64,000 bases of DNA from Flavobacterium macrobrachii (lineage in GTDB: Bacteria > Bacteroidota > Bacteroidia > Flavobacteriales > Flavobacteriaceae). Location of the stretch: contig NZ_JACTAC010000002.1 in the NCBI RefSeq assembly GCF_014486675.1, positions 62,001 through 126,000 of the forward strand, given 5' to 3'. The translations under genes were made by a program, and so were the position numbers. The notes below the pieces were generated by a model. The model saw only the letters and a program-made list of their open reading frames with translations. It was not told the origin of the DNA and ran no database searches. This document shows, one piece after another, positions 1 to 8,607 of the stretch (position 1 is its first letter; the number at the start of each line of letters is the position of its first letter).

Positions 1-597
1 TTTTGTAAAAAAGCAATAATAGAAGAATATATTGATGGAGATGAAGTAAGTGTAGAAACTATTTCTTATGATGGCGAACACACTATTTTAGCTATTACAG
101 ATAAGGTTACAACAGGTGAACCACATTTTGTAGAATTAGCACACCATCAACCATCGAGTTTATCAAATGAAATCCAAGAAAAGATAAAATCAGAAACTAT
201 AAAATGTTTAAATGCTTTAGCAGTTAATTTTGGTGCAGGACATTCTGAATTTAAAATTACTCCTAATGGAGAAGTTTTTATTATAGAAGTTGGCGCTAGA
301 ATGGGCGGCGATTTTATAGGTTCGCATTTGGTAGAACTATCAACAGGTTATGATTTTTTAGAAGGTGTAATTAATATTGCTTTGGGTAAATATGAAAAAC
401 CAGTTTTAAAAAGCAATGCTTTTTCTGGAGTTTATTTTTTATGTAAAGAAACTGAACAAATTTTACCTTATTTTTACCAAAATAATAGTTTTGATATTCT
501 TAAAGAAATTCAAAATATTGCATTGCAAGAAGTCATGAATAGTAATGAAAGATCAGGATACTTAATTTACCAGTCTAATGAAAGAATAAAGCTATAA
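1..597 (+). CDS. ATP-grasp domain protein, 5' truncated by window start
   Basis: The reading frame is open from base 1, so only the last 198 residues are visible. They match the C-terminal half of an ATP-grasp carboxylate-amine/thiol ligase: an EEYIDGDEVSVE strand near the start, and IIEVGARMGGDF around residues 94-105, where family members usually have a metal-binding E-x-N-x-R; here Gly replaces Asn. Such enzymes form an acyl-phosphate and join it to an amine. The stop codon overlaps the next start (TAATG), and the downstream genes are glycan-modifying enzymes, so I infer a ligase acting on an amino sugar or its precursor. The substrate cannot be read from the sequence. Confidence 0.75.
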   Translation, partial: FCKKAIIEEYIDGDEVSVETISYDGEHTILAITDKVTTGEPHFVELAHHQPSSLSNEIQEKIKSETIKCLNALAVNFGAGHSEFKITPNGEVFIIEVGARMGGDFIGSHLVELSTGYDFLEGVINIALGKYEKPVLKSNAFSGVYFLCKETEQILPYFYQNNSFDILKEIQNIALQEVMNSNERSGYLIYQSNERIKL

Positions 598-1523
598 TGA
601 AATTATCAATAGTTACTACTTTATATAAATCTAAAGGTTTTCTTGAAATTTTCTTGAAAGAAATTATTTCTGCTATTGAAATTATTAATGTTAAAGAGTA
701 CGAATTAATCTTTGTAAATGATGGTTCTCCAGACAATTCTGTAGAATATTTATTAGATAGAAAAAAAGAAATTTCACAAATAAAAATTATAGACTTATCT
801 AGAAATTTTGGACATCATTATGCAATTCAAGCAGGTTTAAATTATTCTTCTGGTGAATATGTCTTTTTAATTGATAACGATTTAGAAACTCCTCCGAGTA
901 TTTTGGTTGATTATTATAAAGAAATTAAAAACGATACAAATTTAGATGTTGTTTATGGTTATCAAGAAGCCAGAAAAGGCAATTTTATTGAGAAAAAAGC
1001 AGGAAGTGTTTTTTGGGTTTTAATCAATAAGTTATCAGATACAAAAATACCACATAATATACTTACAGAAAGATTAATGACCAGACAATACGTAAATGAA
1101 TTATTGCGATTGCAAGATGCAAATTTATTTATTGGCGGAATGTTTTATTGGGTTGGATTTAATCAAAAAGGAATTCCGGTAAAGAAAGGAATCCGAGAAG
1201 GAGCAAGCACTTATACTATAAAAAGAAGAGCCGAATTAATGCTTCAGGCTATTACTTCATTTTCAGGCAAACCTTTAGAATGGTTATTTTATATAGGAAT
1301 ATCAATCTCATCTTTTAGCTTTCTTTTTTTAATGTATTTAGCCGTTCAAAAAGTAATTCATCAAGATGATGTACAACTTGGTTGGACATCAATTGTAGCA
1401 ATTAATGTACTAATTTTAGGAATTATTTCTACTTTTTTAGGTTTAATAGGTATTTACATTTTTAAAATATTTAAGCAAGTACAAGGACGACCAAATGCTA
1501 TTATAAAAAAGGTATATGAATAA
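597..1523 (+). CDS. Family 2 glycosyltransferase, GtrB/ArnC/DPM1-like
   Basis: 308 residues, the usual size for polyprenyl-phosphate sugar transferases of the GT2 DPM1-like group. The GT-A core carries VNDGSPDNS (residues 40-48) and the acidic motif DNDLETPP (93-100). Two C-terminal membrane helices (about 230-252 and 264-290) and a basic tail with GRP follow, as in GtrB and ArnC. It probably moves a sugar from a nucleotide donor to undecaprenyl phosphate on the cytoplasmic face. It overlaps the ATP-grasp stop by one base and the next gene by 8 nt, so translation is likely coupled. Confidence 0.85.
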   Translation: MKLSIVTTLYKSKGFLEIFLKEIISAIEIINVKEYELIFVNDGSPDNSVEYLLDRKKEISQIKIIDLSRNFGHHYAIQAGLNYSSGEYVFLIDNDLETPPSILVDYYKEIKNDTNLDVVYGYQEARKGNFIEKKAGSVFWVLINKLSDTKIPHNILTERLMTRQYVNELLRLQDANLFIGGMFYWVGFNQKGIPVKKGIREGASTYTIKRRAELMLQAITSFSGKPLEWLFYIGISISSFSFLFLMYLAVQKVIHQDDVQLGWTSIVAINVLILGIISTFLGLIGIYIFKIFKQVQGRPNAIIKKVYE

Positions 1524-2133
1524 AATTTTAGCAATTTTAGGAGCTGGAGAACTTGGACAACAAATTGCCAATTTTGCTATTAATGACAATCATTACAGTG
1601 ATGTATATTTTTATGATGATCTTAATGATGGAAAACAAATAAAAGGAAATACAATCCAATTAATATTTGATTTTGAGAACAATTTATTTGATGAAATGAT
1701 AATTGGTATAGGATATAATCATTTAAAAGCAAGAGAAGAAAAATTCAACTTTTTACAAAAAAAAATAAAATTCGGAAGAATAATCCATTCAACGTCTTGG
1801 GTTGATAAATCGGCAACTATTGAAGAAGGATGTATTGTTTATCCAAAATGTGTAATTGATAAAAATGTAATTATAAAGCATAATTCAATTCTTAATTTAA
1901 ATTGTACTATTTCGCATGATTCAACAATTGCATCAAGTTGTTTTTTAGCACCATCAGTTTCTATAGCCGGATTTTGTACTATTGGTAGTGAATGTTTTTT
2001 AGGAATAGGAACTACAATTATAGACAACATCAATATTGTTGATCAAACAGCCATTGGAGCTGGAACAGTAGTCGTAAAAAATATTATCAAAAAAGGAATA
2101 TATGTTGGTAATCCAGCAAAACTTATAAAATAG
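1516..2133 (+). CDS. PglD/NeuD-like sugar O- or N-acyltransferase
   Basis: 205 residues. The N-terminal 80 residues form a small Rossmann-like domain starting ILGAGELGQQ, as in the PglD N-terminal domain. The C-terminal half is a left-handed beta-helix of hexapeptide repeats ending in VGNPAKLIK. His134 in the TISHDS segment matches the position of the catalytic His of PglD-type acetyltransferases. The neighbouring WecE aminotransferase makes a 4-amino sugar, the kind of substrate PglD enzymes acetylate, so N-acetylation of that sugar is a reasonable guess. It is translationally linked to the preceding GT2 (8-nt overlap) and lies 2 nt before wecE. Confidence 0.82.
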   Translation: MNKILAILGAGELGQQIANFAINDNHYSDVYFYDDLNDGKQIKGNTIQLIFDFENNLFDEMIIGIGYNHLKAREEKFNFLQKKIKFGRIIHSTSWVDKSATIEEGCIVYPKCVIDKNVIIKHNSILNLNCTISHDSTIASSCFLAPSVSIAGFCTIGSECFLGIGTTIIDNINIVDQTAIGAGTVVVKNIIKKGIYVGNPAKLIK

Positions 2134-2135
2134 AA

Positions 2136-3257
2136 ATGATACCATTTAATAAACCCTATTTAACAGGAAAAGAAACAGAATACATCACAGACGCAGTTGC
2201 TTCTGGTAAAATATCCGGAAACGGAAAATATACCCAAAAATGCCAGCAGTTTTTTGAAAAGCAATTTGGTTTCAAAAAAACCTTGCTCACCACATCCTGC
2301 ACCGATGCGCTGGAAATGGCAGCGATACTGATTGATATCAAAGAAGGTGATGAGGTAATCATGCCATCCTATACTTTTGTTTCTACTGCAAATGCTTTTG
2401 TATTAAGGGGAGCCAAAATTGTTTTTGCCGATAGCAGGAAAGATCATCCGAACATGGATGAAACCAAATTGGAATCACTGATTACATCAAAAACCAAAGC
2501 GATAGTTCCGGTTCATTATGCCGGAGTTGCCTGCGAAATGGATACCATTATGGATTTGGCGGCAAAACACAACTTATTTGTGGTTGAAGATGCCGCACAA
2601 GCAATAGATAGTTACTATACTGGTAAAGACGGAGTGAAAAGAGCACTTGGTTCTATTGGTCATTTAGCAGCTTTTTCTTTTCATGAAACTAAAAACATTA
2701 TTTCTGGCGAAGGCGGAATGTTAGCCATAAACGATGAACAATTTATTGATCGCGCTGAAATTATTTGGGAAAAAGGAACCAATCGTTCTTTGTTTTTTAG
2801 AGGTGAAGTTGATAAATATGGTTGGGTTGATATTGGAAGTTCGTTTTTGCCATCTGAAATAATAGCAGCTTTTTTATGGGCACAATTAGAAAATCTTGAA
2901 GATATTCAGCAAGTAAGAAAACAGCATTGGGAGAAATACCATAACGGATTGAAACAGTTTGCGTCCGACAATGATATCGAACTGCCAATTGTTCCAGATT
3001 ATGCAACCAATAATGCCCACATGTTTTACCTGGTTTGCCAAAGTATTGAGCAACGTTCAGCGTTGATCGAAAAACTTCGAAATCAGGATATCCATCCGGT
3101 ATTCCACTACATAAGCCTGCATTCGAGCCCTTTTTATGAAGACAAGCACGATGGCAGAAATCTATCAGAAACAGACCGATTTACCGATTGTTTGGTAAGG
3201 CTGCCATTGTTTTACGAGTTAAATGTTGACACAGTAATAAACCAAATCTTAAAATAA
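2136..3257 (+). CDS. wecE: dTDP-4-amino-4,6-dideoxygalactose transaminase
   Basis: 373 residues, full length for DegT/DnrJ/EryC1/StrS PLP aminotransferases and very close in motif content to E. coli WecE/RffA: MPSYTFVSTANAFVLRGAKI (76-95), VPVHYAGVACEMDTI, VEDAAQ, and SFHETKN with the PLP lysine at 186, followed by GEGGM. WecE converts dTDP-4-keto-6-deoxyglucose to dTDP-4-amino-4,6-dideoxygalactose with glutamate as amino donor. No rmlA or rmlB lies in the window, so the substrate must come from elsewhere. Base composition is uneven: both ends look richer in G+C and the middle (about 2640-2930) is AT-rich like the flanking genes, suggesting recombination within the gene. Confidence 0.93.
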   Translation: MIPFNKPYLTGKETEYITDAVASGKISGNGKYTQKCQQFFEKQFGFKKTLLTTSCTDALEMAAILIDIKEGDEVIMPSYTFVSTANAFVLRGAKIVFADSRKDHPNMDETKLESLITSKTKAIVPVHYAGVACEMDTIMDLAAKHNLFVVEDAAQAIDSYYTGKDGVKRALGSIGHLAAFSFHETKNIISGEGGMLAINDEQFIDRAEIIWEKGTNRSLFFRGEVDKYGWVDIGSSFLPSEIIAAFLWAQLENLEDIQQVRKQHWEKYHNGLKQFASDNDIELPIVPDYATNNAHMFYLVCQSIEQRSALIEKLRNQDIHPVFHYISLHSSPFYEDKHDGRNLSETDRFTDCLVRLPLFYELNVDTVINQILK

Positions 3258-4084
3258 TGGCTTCTAATTTTCAGAACAATCCTAATTTGTACCTCAAAGA
3301 CGGAATTTATTTTGCAAAAGAGCAATCGGCAATTTCTTATCCGGAAGAAGGAAATCAGGAATGTTTTCAATTGGAAGACAACAGCTTTTGGTTCAGGCAC
3401 AGGAACAACTGTATTGCGGCTCTTGTAGAAAAATTCTCAAAGGATGAGGTTTTTTTTGATATTGGCGGCGGAAACGGTTTCTTTTCGGCAATGCTCCAGC
3501 AAAAAGGCTTTGAAAGCGTTTTGGTGGAACCTGGTATTGCAGGTTGTGTGAATGCTAAAAAAAGAGGTGTGCAAAGTGTAATATGTTCGACACTTTCGGA
3601 TGCCAAATTTGAGAAGAACTCTATCGATAACATCGGATTGTTCGATGTGGTAGAACATATAGATGACCATATCGAATTCCTGACAGAAAATTACGAATAC
3701 CTGAAAAAGGGCGGAAAAATATACATTACGGTTCCAGCCCTTCAAATACTTTTTTCGGAAGAAGATGTTTATGCGGGGCATTTCAGGAGATATACCGTAG
3801 CACAGATGGCGGGCATTTTGGAGAAAATCGGATTTAAGATAAAGTATAAAACCTATTTCTTTACGTTTTTGCCGATCCCGTTATTGTTGCTGAATGCCAT
3901 TCCGTACCGAATGGGATTGAAAAAGAAAAAAAAGGAAGACCATTACGCCAACAGGCATTCGCTGGGCGATGGATTTGTATCCAGAATACTAAATAAGATT
4001 CTAAGATTTGAAAGTAACAGGATAAAAAACCTAAAAACAATGAGCTTGGGTAGTAGCTGTCTAATAGTAGCAGAGAAAAAATAA
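3257..4084 (+). CDS. Class I SAM-dependent methyltransferase
   Basis: 275 residues. Motif I is FFDIGGGNGFF (about 67-77) and the post-III segment is LFDVVEHIDD (128-137), a standard Methyltransf_11/23 pattern. A hydrophobic stretch near residues 198-215 followed by a Lys-rich run (MGLKKKKKED) suggests peripheral membrane contact, as seen in glycan-locus methyltransferases that act on lipid-linked sugars. It shares one base with the wecE stop codon and lies 2 nt before the GT39 gene. The acceptor is unknown; methylation of a glycan hydroxyl or a terminal residue is inferred from context. Confidence 0.8.
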   Translation: MASNFQNNPNLYLKDGIYFAKEQSAISYPEEGNQECFQLEDNSFWFRHRNNCIAALVEKFSKDEVFFDIGGGNGFFSAMLQQKGFESVLVEPGIAGCVNAKKRGVQSVICSTLSDAKFEKNSIDNIGLFDVVEHIDDHIEFLTENYEYLKKGGKIYITVPALQILFSEEDVYAGHFRRYTVAQMAGILEKIGFKIKYKTYFFTFLPIPLLLLNAIPYRMGLKKKKKEDHYANRHSLGDGFVSRILNKILRFESNRIKNLKTMSLGSSCLIVAEKK

Positions 4085-4086
4085 CA

Positions 4087-5955
4087 ATGAATATATCACT
4101 TAATATCAATATCAACAATTCGCAAAAAGTAGTTCAGTTCAATTATCTTCTTTTAGGGATCCTTGTTTTGAGCTGTATACTCAGATTTTATAATCTTGGT
4201 TTTCAGGGAGCATGGATAGATGAACTGTATACACTAAAGCAGGCAGATCCTGATTTGTCCTTCCAGAAGTTCAACGAGATGAACATGTTCTATGACGGGA
4301 TTCCGCACCTGTACTTTTTAATCGTTAAGTTCTTCGGGATTATTTTTGGACATACTATTTATACCATCCGTTTGGTATCGGTGATTTTTGGAGTGCTTGG
4401 CGTTTTTGGAATGTATTTATTGGGTAAAGAAATCGCAGGTAAAAATGTAGGGTACATTGCAGCATTGCTGCTTGCCGTCCATCCATTCCACATCGAATAT
4501 TCGCAGGAAGGAAGATCGTATGCCATGCTGGCATTTTTCGTAATAATGGCTTATTACAGATTGGTCATTTTCCTTAAAAATGTGAACTTGAAAAACGCCA
4601 TTTACCTGGGGCTTTTCACGGGGTTGATAACCAATGCGCAGCCTATCGGCATCATCAGTGTGATCAGCATATTTCTTGTTGTTGGGATCATGCTTTTGTT
4701 TATGAAAGCCAAAAAGGAAAGGATCGATGCTTTTAAATACGGTTTTGCAGCCGGAATTGTCACGCTGTTGGTCTTTTTGCCGGTGTACCAAAAAGTAGTG
4801 AATGCTTCCAAAATAACGTCTTTCTGGGTATTGAAGCCAACATATGATTACGTAAAAATGGTAATGTCGCAGGTTACCGGCGGAAGCATATTGTTTGTTT
4901 ATCTTTCAGTAGCTGCCCTAGCGGTAATCCTTATCATGGCGTTTGTCAAAAAGAGCACAAGCCAAAAGCTTTCTGAAAAGCCTTTCTTTAGTGCAGTCAT
5001 TGTTTTGGTCTGGGTATTGTTTTATTTCCTGTTCATATTTATAAAATCGCTCGGAGAATCTTCGTTGTTCCTTCACAGGTATTTTATCCCTATGGTCCCG
5101 GGATTAGCGCTTGCTATTGCTTTGGCGGTTTCATACATCAAAAGCAATGCGGTAAAGGCCGTATGCGCAACATTGGTTTCGTGCGTATTCCTATACAACA
5201 TGATAATCGAAAGAAGCTATTATACAACAAGGGTAAAATCGCAGTTCAATGACATCTGCCTTCAGATCAAAGAAGAAAACAAGCAAAACGAAACCATCAT
5301 CTCGAGTTGGGGATGGCTGCTTTCTTTTTATCTTGATAAAGATTTTAAGATCAACAATGTCTACGAGAAGACTTTGGATGCCTACATCAATGATGTAAAA
5401 ACCAATTCGGTTGTTCAGGAATCATTCTGGTATATTGATGGAAACTCAAAGCCGTATTCTGTCAGTGCGGAAACTCAGGAGTTCCTTGATAAAAACTATC
5501 AAGTTGAGAAAACCATCGAACTGCATGATTGCTGGGCGAAACATTTCATCTCAAAAAAAGCAGCCGATAACAAGGTAAAAGCCATACGCCTGAATCAATT
5601 CCAGAATGCCAAATTTGACGGAAGCGGTAACCTTGCCTTTTTCGAAAACTCCAAATCGGCGTCGTTGCCGGTTTATCTGACCACAGGCAATTATCAGCTG
5701 ACAATAGCAGGGATAAGCCTTCCGGGAACCAAGATCAAAAACGAAAATGCCAAGGTCAATATTTATCTGAACTCTAAACTATCAAGAACCATTGAGCTGG
5801 ATGAAAAGGAGACCAAAGAGTTTACTATTGATTTTATACAACAGAAAGACGAAAACCTGACTGTGGAAATCGAATTCATAAACGATTTCTGGCTGGATGG
5901 TTTAGACAGAAATGCGCTAATTTCAAATATTAAATTAAAGAAAGTTGATTTTTAA
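4087..5955 (+). CDS. GT39-like polyprenyl-phosphate sugar transferase with C-terminal soluble domain
   Basis: 622 residues. The N-terminal two thirds contain about ten or eleven predicted membrane helices. The first periplasmic loop carries WIDELYTL (Asp45-Glu46), the acidic pair typical of dolichyl/undecaprenyl-phosphate sugar transferases (PMT, ArnT, GT39/GT83). The following loop contains HPFHIEYSQEGRSY, also typical. From about residue 390 the protein is soluble, and the last 120 residues look like a beta-sandwich (alternating short strands, ending KKVDF), possibly carbohydrate binding. It probably transfers a lipid-linked sugar to an acceptor in the periplasm. Its codons are richer in G and C than those of genes after 6.6 kb. 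Confidence 0.75.
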   Translation: MNISLNININNSQKVVQFNYLLLGILVLSCILRFYNLGFQGAWIDELYTLKQADPDLSFQKFNEMNMFYDGIPHLYFLIVKFFGIIFGHTIYTIRLVSVIFGVLGVFGMYLLGKEIAGKNVGYIAALLLAVHPFHIEYSQEGRSYAMLAFFVIMAYYRLVIFLKNVNLKNAIYLGLFTGLITNAQPIGIISVISIFLVVGIMLLFMKAKKERIDAFKYGFAAGIVTLLVFLPVYQKVVNASKITSFWVLKPTYDYVKMVMSQVTGGSILFVYLSVAALAVILIMAFVKKSTSQKLSEKPFFSAVIVLVWVLFYFLFIFIKSLGESSLFLHRYFIPMVPGLALAIALAVSYIKSNAVKAVCATLVSCVFLYNMIIERSYYTTRVKSQFNDICLQIKEENKQNETIISSWGWLLSFYLDKDFKINNVYEKTLDAYINDVKTNSVVQESFWYIDGNSKPYSVSAETQEFLDKNYQVEKTIELHDCWAKHFISKKAADNKVKAIRLNQFQNAKFDGSGNLAFFENSKSASLPVYLTTGNYQLTIAGISLPGTKIKNENAKVNIYLNSKLSRTIELDEKETKEFTIDFIQQKDENLTVEIEFINDFWLDGLDRNALISNIKLKKVDF

Positions 5956-5966
5956 GAAAAACCTAT

Positions 5967-5974
5967 TACATTTG
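5967..5974 (+). promoter_or_regulatory. Bacteroidetes -7 promoter box (TACATTTG)
   Basis: Exact match to TAnnTTTG, 17 nt before the lipoprotein start codon and just after the GT39 stop. It suggests the lipoprotein gene has its own promoter in addition to read-through. Confidence 0.5.
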
Positions 5975-5991
5975 CCAAAAAAAGTAAAAAA

Positions 5992-6543
5992 ATGAGAAAT
6001 AAATTTTTAATAGTTTTATTCGCAGTAAGCTCAGTTTTAGTTTCTTGTAAAAAAGAAAAAGAAGAAACAGTGGTAGAAGACAAAAATGTTAAAAAATTCT
6101 TTAGCGTAGAAGTAGAGGCAGCCGCTTCTAAAGCAGATAATTTCGCTGTGTATTTTTCTGAAGACAACACGGTTGACTTTAAAGGAGCAAACGCTGTTTG
6201 GTCTGGAATAAAGGGCGGAAATGCATTTGAAACCTTGAATTTCGCTTTGTCTGAAGAAAAAATCCCAACACACATAAGATTGGATTTCGGAATGAAGACG
6301 GATCAGGATTCGGTAGTGGTTAAAAACATTAAAGTAGGCTACTACGGAAACGATTACCAGTTCAAAGGTTCTGATTTCTTCCAATACTTTATTGAAGACA
6401 AGCAATTCAACACAAAAATTGATGCAGCTAAAGGAACGATCACCTTCCTGAAAAAAGACGGTGCTTATAAGACACCTTATTACTACCCAACTCAGGCAAC
6501 GATTGATAACATCAAGAAAATCACAACTACGACTAAGAAATAA
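5992..6543 (+). CDS. Hypothetical lipoprotein, glycan locus
   Basis: 183 residues. The N-terminus is a lipoprotein signal peptide: MRNK, a hydrophobic core, then LVSC with Cys19 as the lipidation site, followed by a charged KKEKEE linker. The mature part looks all-beta with no motif I can name. It follows the GT39 gene by 36 nt, shares its relatively G+C-rich composition, and precedes a terminator, so it may be the lipoprotein partner of that transferase or a late acquisition with it. No enzymatic function can be assigned. Confidence 0.7.
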   Translation: MRNKFLIVLFAVSSVLVSCKKEKEETVVEDKNVKKFFSVEVEAAASKADNFAVYFSEDNTVDFKGANAVWSGIKGGNAFETLNFALSEEKIPTHIRLDFGMKTDQDSVVVKNIKVGYYGNDYQFKGSDFFQYFIEDKQFNTKIDAAKGTITFLKKDGAYKTPYYYPTQATIDNIKKITTTTKK

Positions 6544-6563
6544 TTAGCCGAAAGACAATAACG

Positions 6564-6600
6564 AAAATCACAAAATGTTTTAGGGCATTTTGTGATTTTT
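6564..6600 (+). terminator. Rho-independent terminator after the lipoprotein gene
   Basis: Perfect 14-bp inverted repeat (6564-6577 with 6586-6599) around an 8-nt loop, running into T residues. It closes the first glycan transcription unit. Confidence 0.85.
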
Positions 6601-6637
6601 TAGTTTAACCAATCCTGTAAACCCCGTTTTTAGTTTT

Positions 6638-6645
6638 TATATTTG
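6638..6645 (+). promoter_or_regulatory. -7 promoter box (TATATTTG) for the flippase unit
   Basis: Matches TAnnTTTG, 20 nt before the TTG start of the flippase gene. I see no clear -33 box. Confidence 0.5.
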
Positions 6646-6665
6646 ACAAAGCAAATCCGCAAAGT

Positions 6666-7937
6666 TTGAAACAAAAGATTCAAAGTGCCATCAAAAGCGA
6701 CTTTTTTAAAAAATTCTCAATATATGGTTTTGGGCAGTTTTTTAATTTAGTTACACCATTACTGTTGATTCCTTACATTGTTAAAGTATGTGGTGAAGAA
6801 AATTTCGGGAAGGTATCGGTAGCTTTAGCAATAAGTTTCGTTCTAATTGTTTTTATTGATTATGGTTCTGAGTTAGTTGGTGTTCGCGACATTACAATAA
6901 ATAGAAATGACAAGAAGGAATTACAACGAATTTTTTTAACAAATCTTGTTTCAAGGTTTTTAGTCTTGATTTTGGTTTTAGTTATATCGTTGGTGCTTAT
7001 TATCTGCTTTCCTTTTTTGCAATCAGAAACTATTTTATTTGCGTTATCGCTTTTGATTATTCTTGGGCAATATTTAAACCAATCTTGGTTTTTACAAGGT
7101 GTTGATAACATCAAGTGGATTTCAATATCAAATATTATTTCAAAAATTATTTATGTTATTGGTGTTTTGGTCTTGGTGGTTAAAAAAGAAGATTACATCT
7201 ATGTTAATTTTTCTTTCGGTTTAGGAACAATTATTTCCAATGGAATTTTCACTTATTTAATTTTTAAAAAGTATGATTTCAAATTTGAAAAAATAAGTAA
7301 AAGAGAAATTAAAGATTTTCTAAAAAGAGATTTTAAAATGTTCTCTTCACAAATATTTGTTGCCATTCAGCTTTATTCGCCAGTAGTTTTAGTCAGTTTT
7401 TTTGGGAACAACTTTATGGCAGGACAATATCGGATAGTAGAACAAATCATAGTTACTTTTAAAACGTATATTTTTTTATTCTTCAACTTTACTTATCCAA
7501 GAGTTTGTAATGACATTAATAATAATCCGTCTAAAACAAAAAGAAATTGGCTAATCATAAACACTGTCAATGTTTTATTTATAGTTTTTTTAATGTTGAT
7601 TTTATATTTTAATTCAGAATTAATTGTAACTTTTTTTAATGCAACAACGGTCTTTGATTTAAGTAACTTATTAAAGATAGCTGTTTTTATACCAATTTTA
7701 TTAGCTATTTCAATAAGTTTAAAGCAATTAGTTCTTGGTTATAATTTTCAAAAACAATATGTATTGATAACAACAGTTTCTGTGATTATAAGTTTAATTC
7801 TAATTGTTTTATTTCTTCCTATTTATAAACTTCAAGGTGTTTTTTATTCTCTTATTATAACTGAGGTAATTGTCATTATATTTTACTTATTTTGTATCAG
7901 AAAGCGACCAAATCATTTTTTAGCCAAAGATGTTTAG
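6666..7937 (+). CDS. Wzx-type oligosaccharide flippase (MOP superfamily)
   Basis: 423 residues with about 12 hydrophobic helices. The N-terminal FFKKFSIYGFGQFFNLVTPLLLIPYI pattern (split here across residues 14-39) is characteristic of the polysaccharide_synt family. It should flip undecaprenyl-linked repeat units to the periplasmic face. The best start is TTG at 6666, since no ATG lies nearby and a -7 box sits 20 nt upstream. It overlaps the next gene by 8 nt. It is markedly AT-rich compared with the genes before 6.5 kb. A second, different flippase is encoded at 40294-41754. Confidence 0.85.
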   Translation: MKQKIQSAIKSDFFKKFSIYGFGQFFNLVTPLLLIPYIVKVCGEENFGKVSVALAISFVLIVFIDYGSELVGVRDITINRNDKKELQRIFLTNLVSRFLVLILVLVISLVLIICFPFLQSETILFALSLLIILGQYLNQSWFLQGVDNIKWISISNIISKIIYVIGVLVLVVKKEDYIYVNFSFGLGTIISNGIFTYLIFKKYDFKFEKISKREIKDFLKRDFKMFSSQIFVAIQLYSPVVLVSFFGNNFMAGQYRIVEQIIVTFKTYIFLFFNFTYPRVCNDINNNPSKTKRNWLIINTVNVLFIVFLMLILYFNSELIVTFFNATTVFDLSNLLKIAVFIPILLAISISLKQLVLGYNFQKQYVLITTVSVIISLILIVLFLPIYKLQGVFYSLIITEVIVIIFYLFCIRKRPNHFLAKDV

Positions 7938-8607
7938 AAATCAGTTACAAAAAATAATAAACAAAGCCGGAAAATCATACCAAATTGATCCGAGAATTCC
8001 TGAACGATTAATCGTTCGGTCTTTTTACATAAGAGGAATAATGCTATTGAGAGGTTTACTAAAACTAAGAAAAAAAGTTTTTTTAGGAAAAAATGTAACC
8101 GTTTTGAATAAATCAAACTTTGTTTTAGGAAAAAATGTAACCATCGAAAGCTATACAATTTTAGATGGCTATGCATCGGGAAAAATAGTTTTAGGTGATA
8201 ATGCTAAGATTGGAATGTATTCAAAATTACTTTCTACAAGTCATTTAGCAACCTTTGGGAAAGGCTTAAAAATGGGAAATAATTCAGCTATTGGAGATTA
8301 CACTCATTTTGGTGCGCCAGGTGGAATTGAAATCGGAAACGATGTAATTATGGGTTCCTATATTTCGTTCCATTCAGAAAACCATAATTTCTCAGACACA
8401 ACAAAGCTAATTAGAGAACAAGGTGTAACTTCAAAAGGAATAAAATTAGGCAATAATATATGGGTTGGTGCTAAAGTAACCTTCCTTGATGGATGTGTAG
8501 TTGGTGATAATTCAGTTGTTGCAGCTGGAGCAGTTGTTAACGGAATTTATCCTGATAATTCGGTTATTGGTGGTGTTCCGGCTAGAGTAATAAAAAAAAT
8601 TGAATAA
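7930..8607 (+). CDS. Hexapeptide-repeat acyltransferase (LbH/WcaF-like)
   Basis: 225 residues. From about residue 55 onwards the sequence is left-handed beta-helix repeats, with SENHNFSD (catalytic His region, about 152-159) and a C-terminal GNNIWVGAKV...GVPARVIKKI typical of the CAT/maltose O-acetyltransferase group. The N-terminal 50 residues are basic and possibly membrane-associated. It probably O-acetylates a glycan sugar using acetyl-CoA. It overlaps the flippase by 8 nt and the following polymerase-like gene by one base, so these genes form a translationally linked block. Confidence 0.82.
   Translation: MFRNQLQKIINKAGKSYQIDPRIPERLIVRSFYIRGIMLLRGLLKLRKKVFLGKNVTVLNKSNFVLGKNVTIESYTILDGYASGKIVLGDNAKIGMYSKLLSTSHLATFGKGLKMGNNSAIGDYTHFGAPGGIEIGNDVIMGSYISFHSENHNFSDTTKLIREQGVTSKGIKLGNNIWVGAKVTFLDGCVVGDNSVVAAGAVVNGIYPDNSVIGGVPARVIKKIE

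Noticed and set aside
3437-3781. Minus-strand open frame opposite the methyltransferase
   Set aside because: A shadow frame; the plus-strand methyltransferase has clear motifs and operon context.
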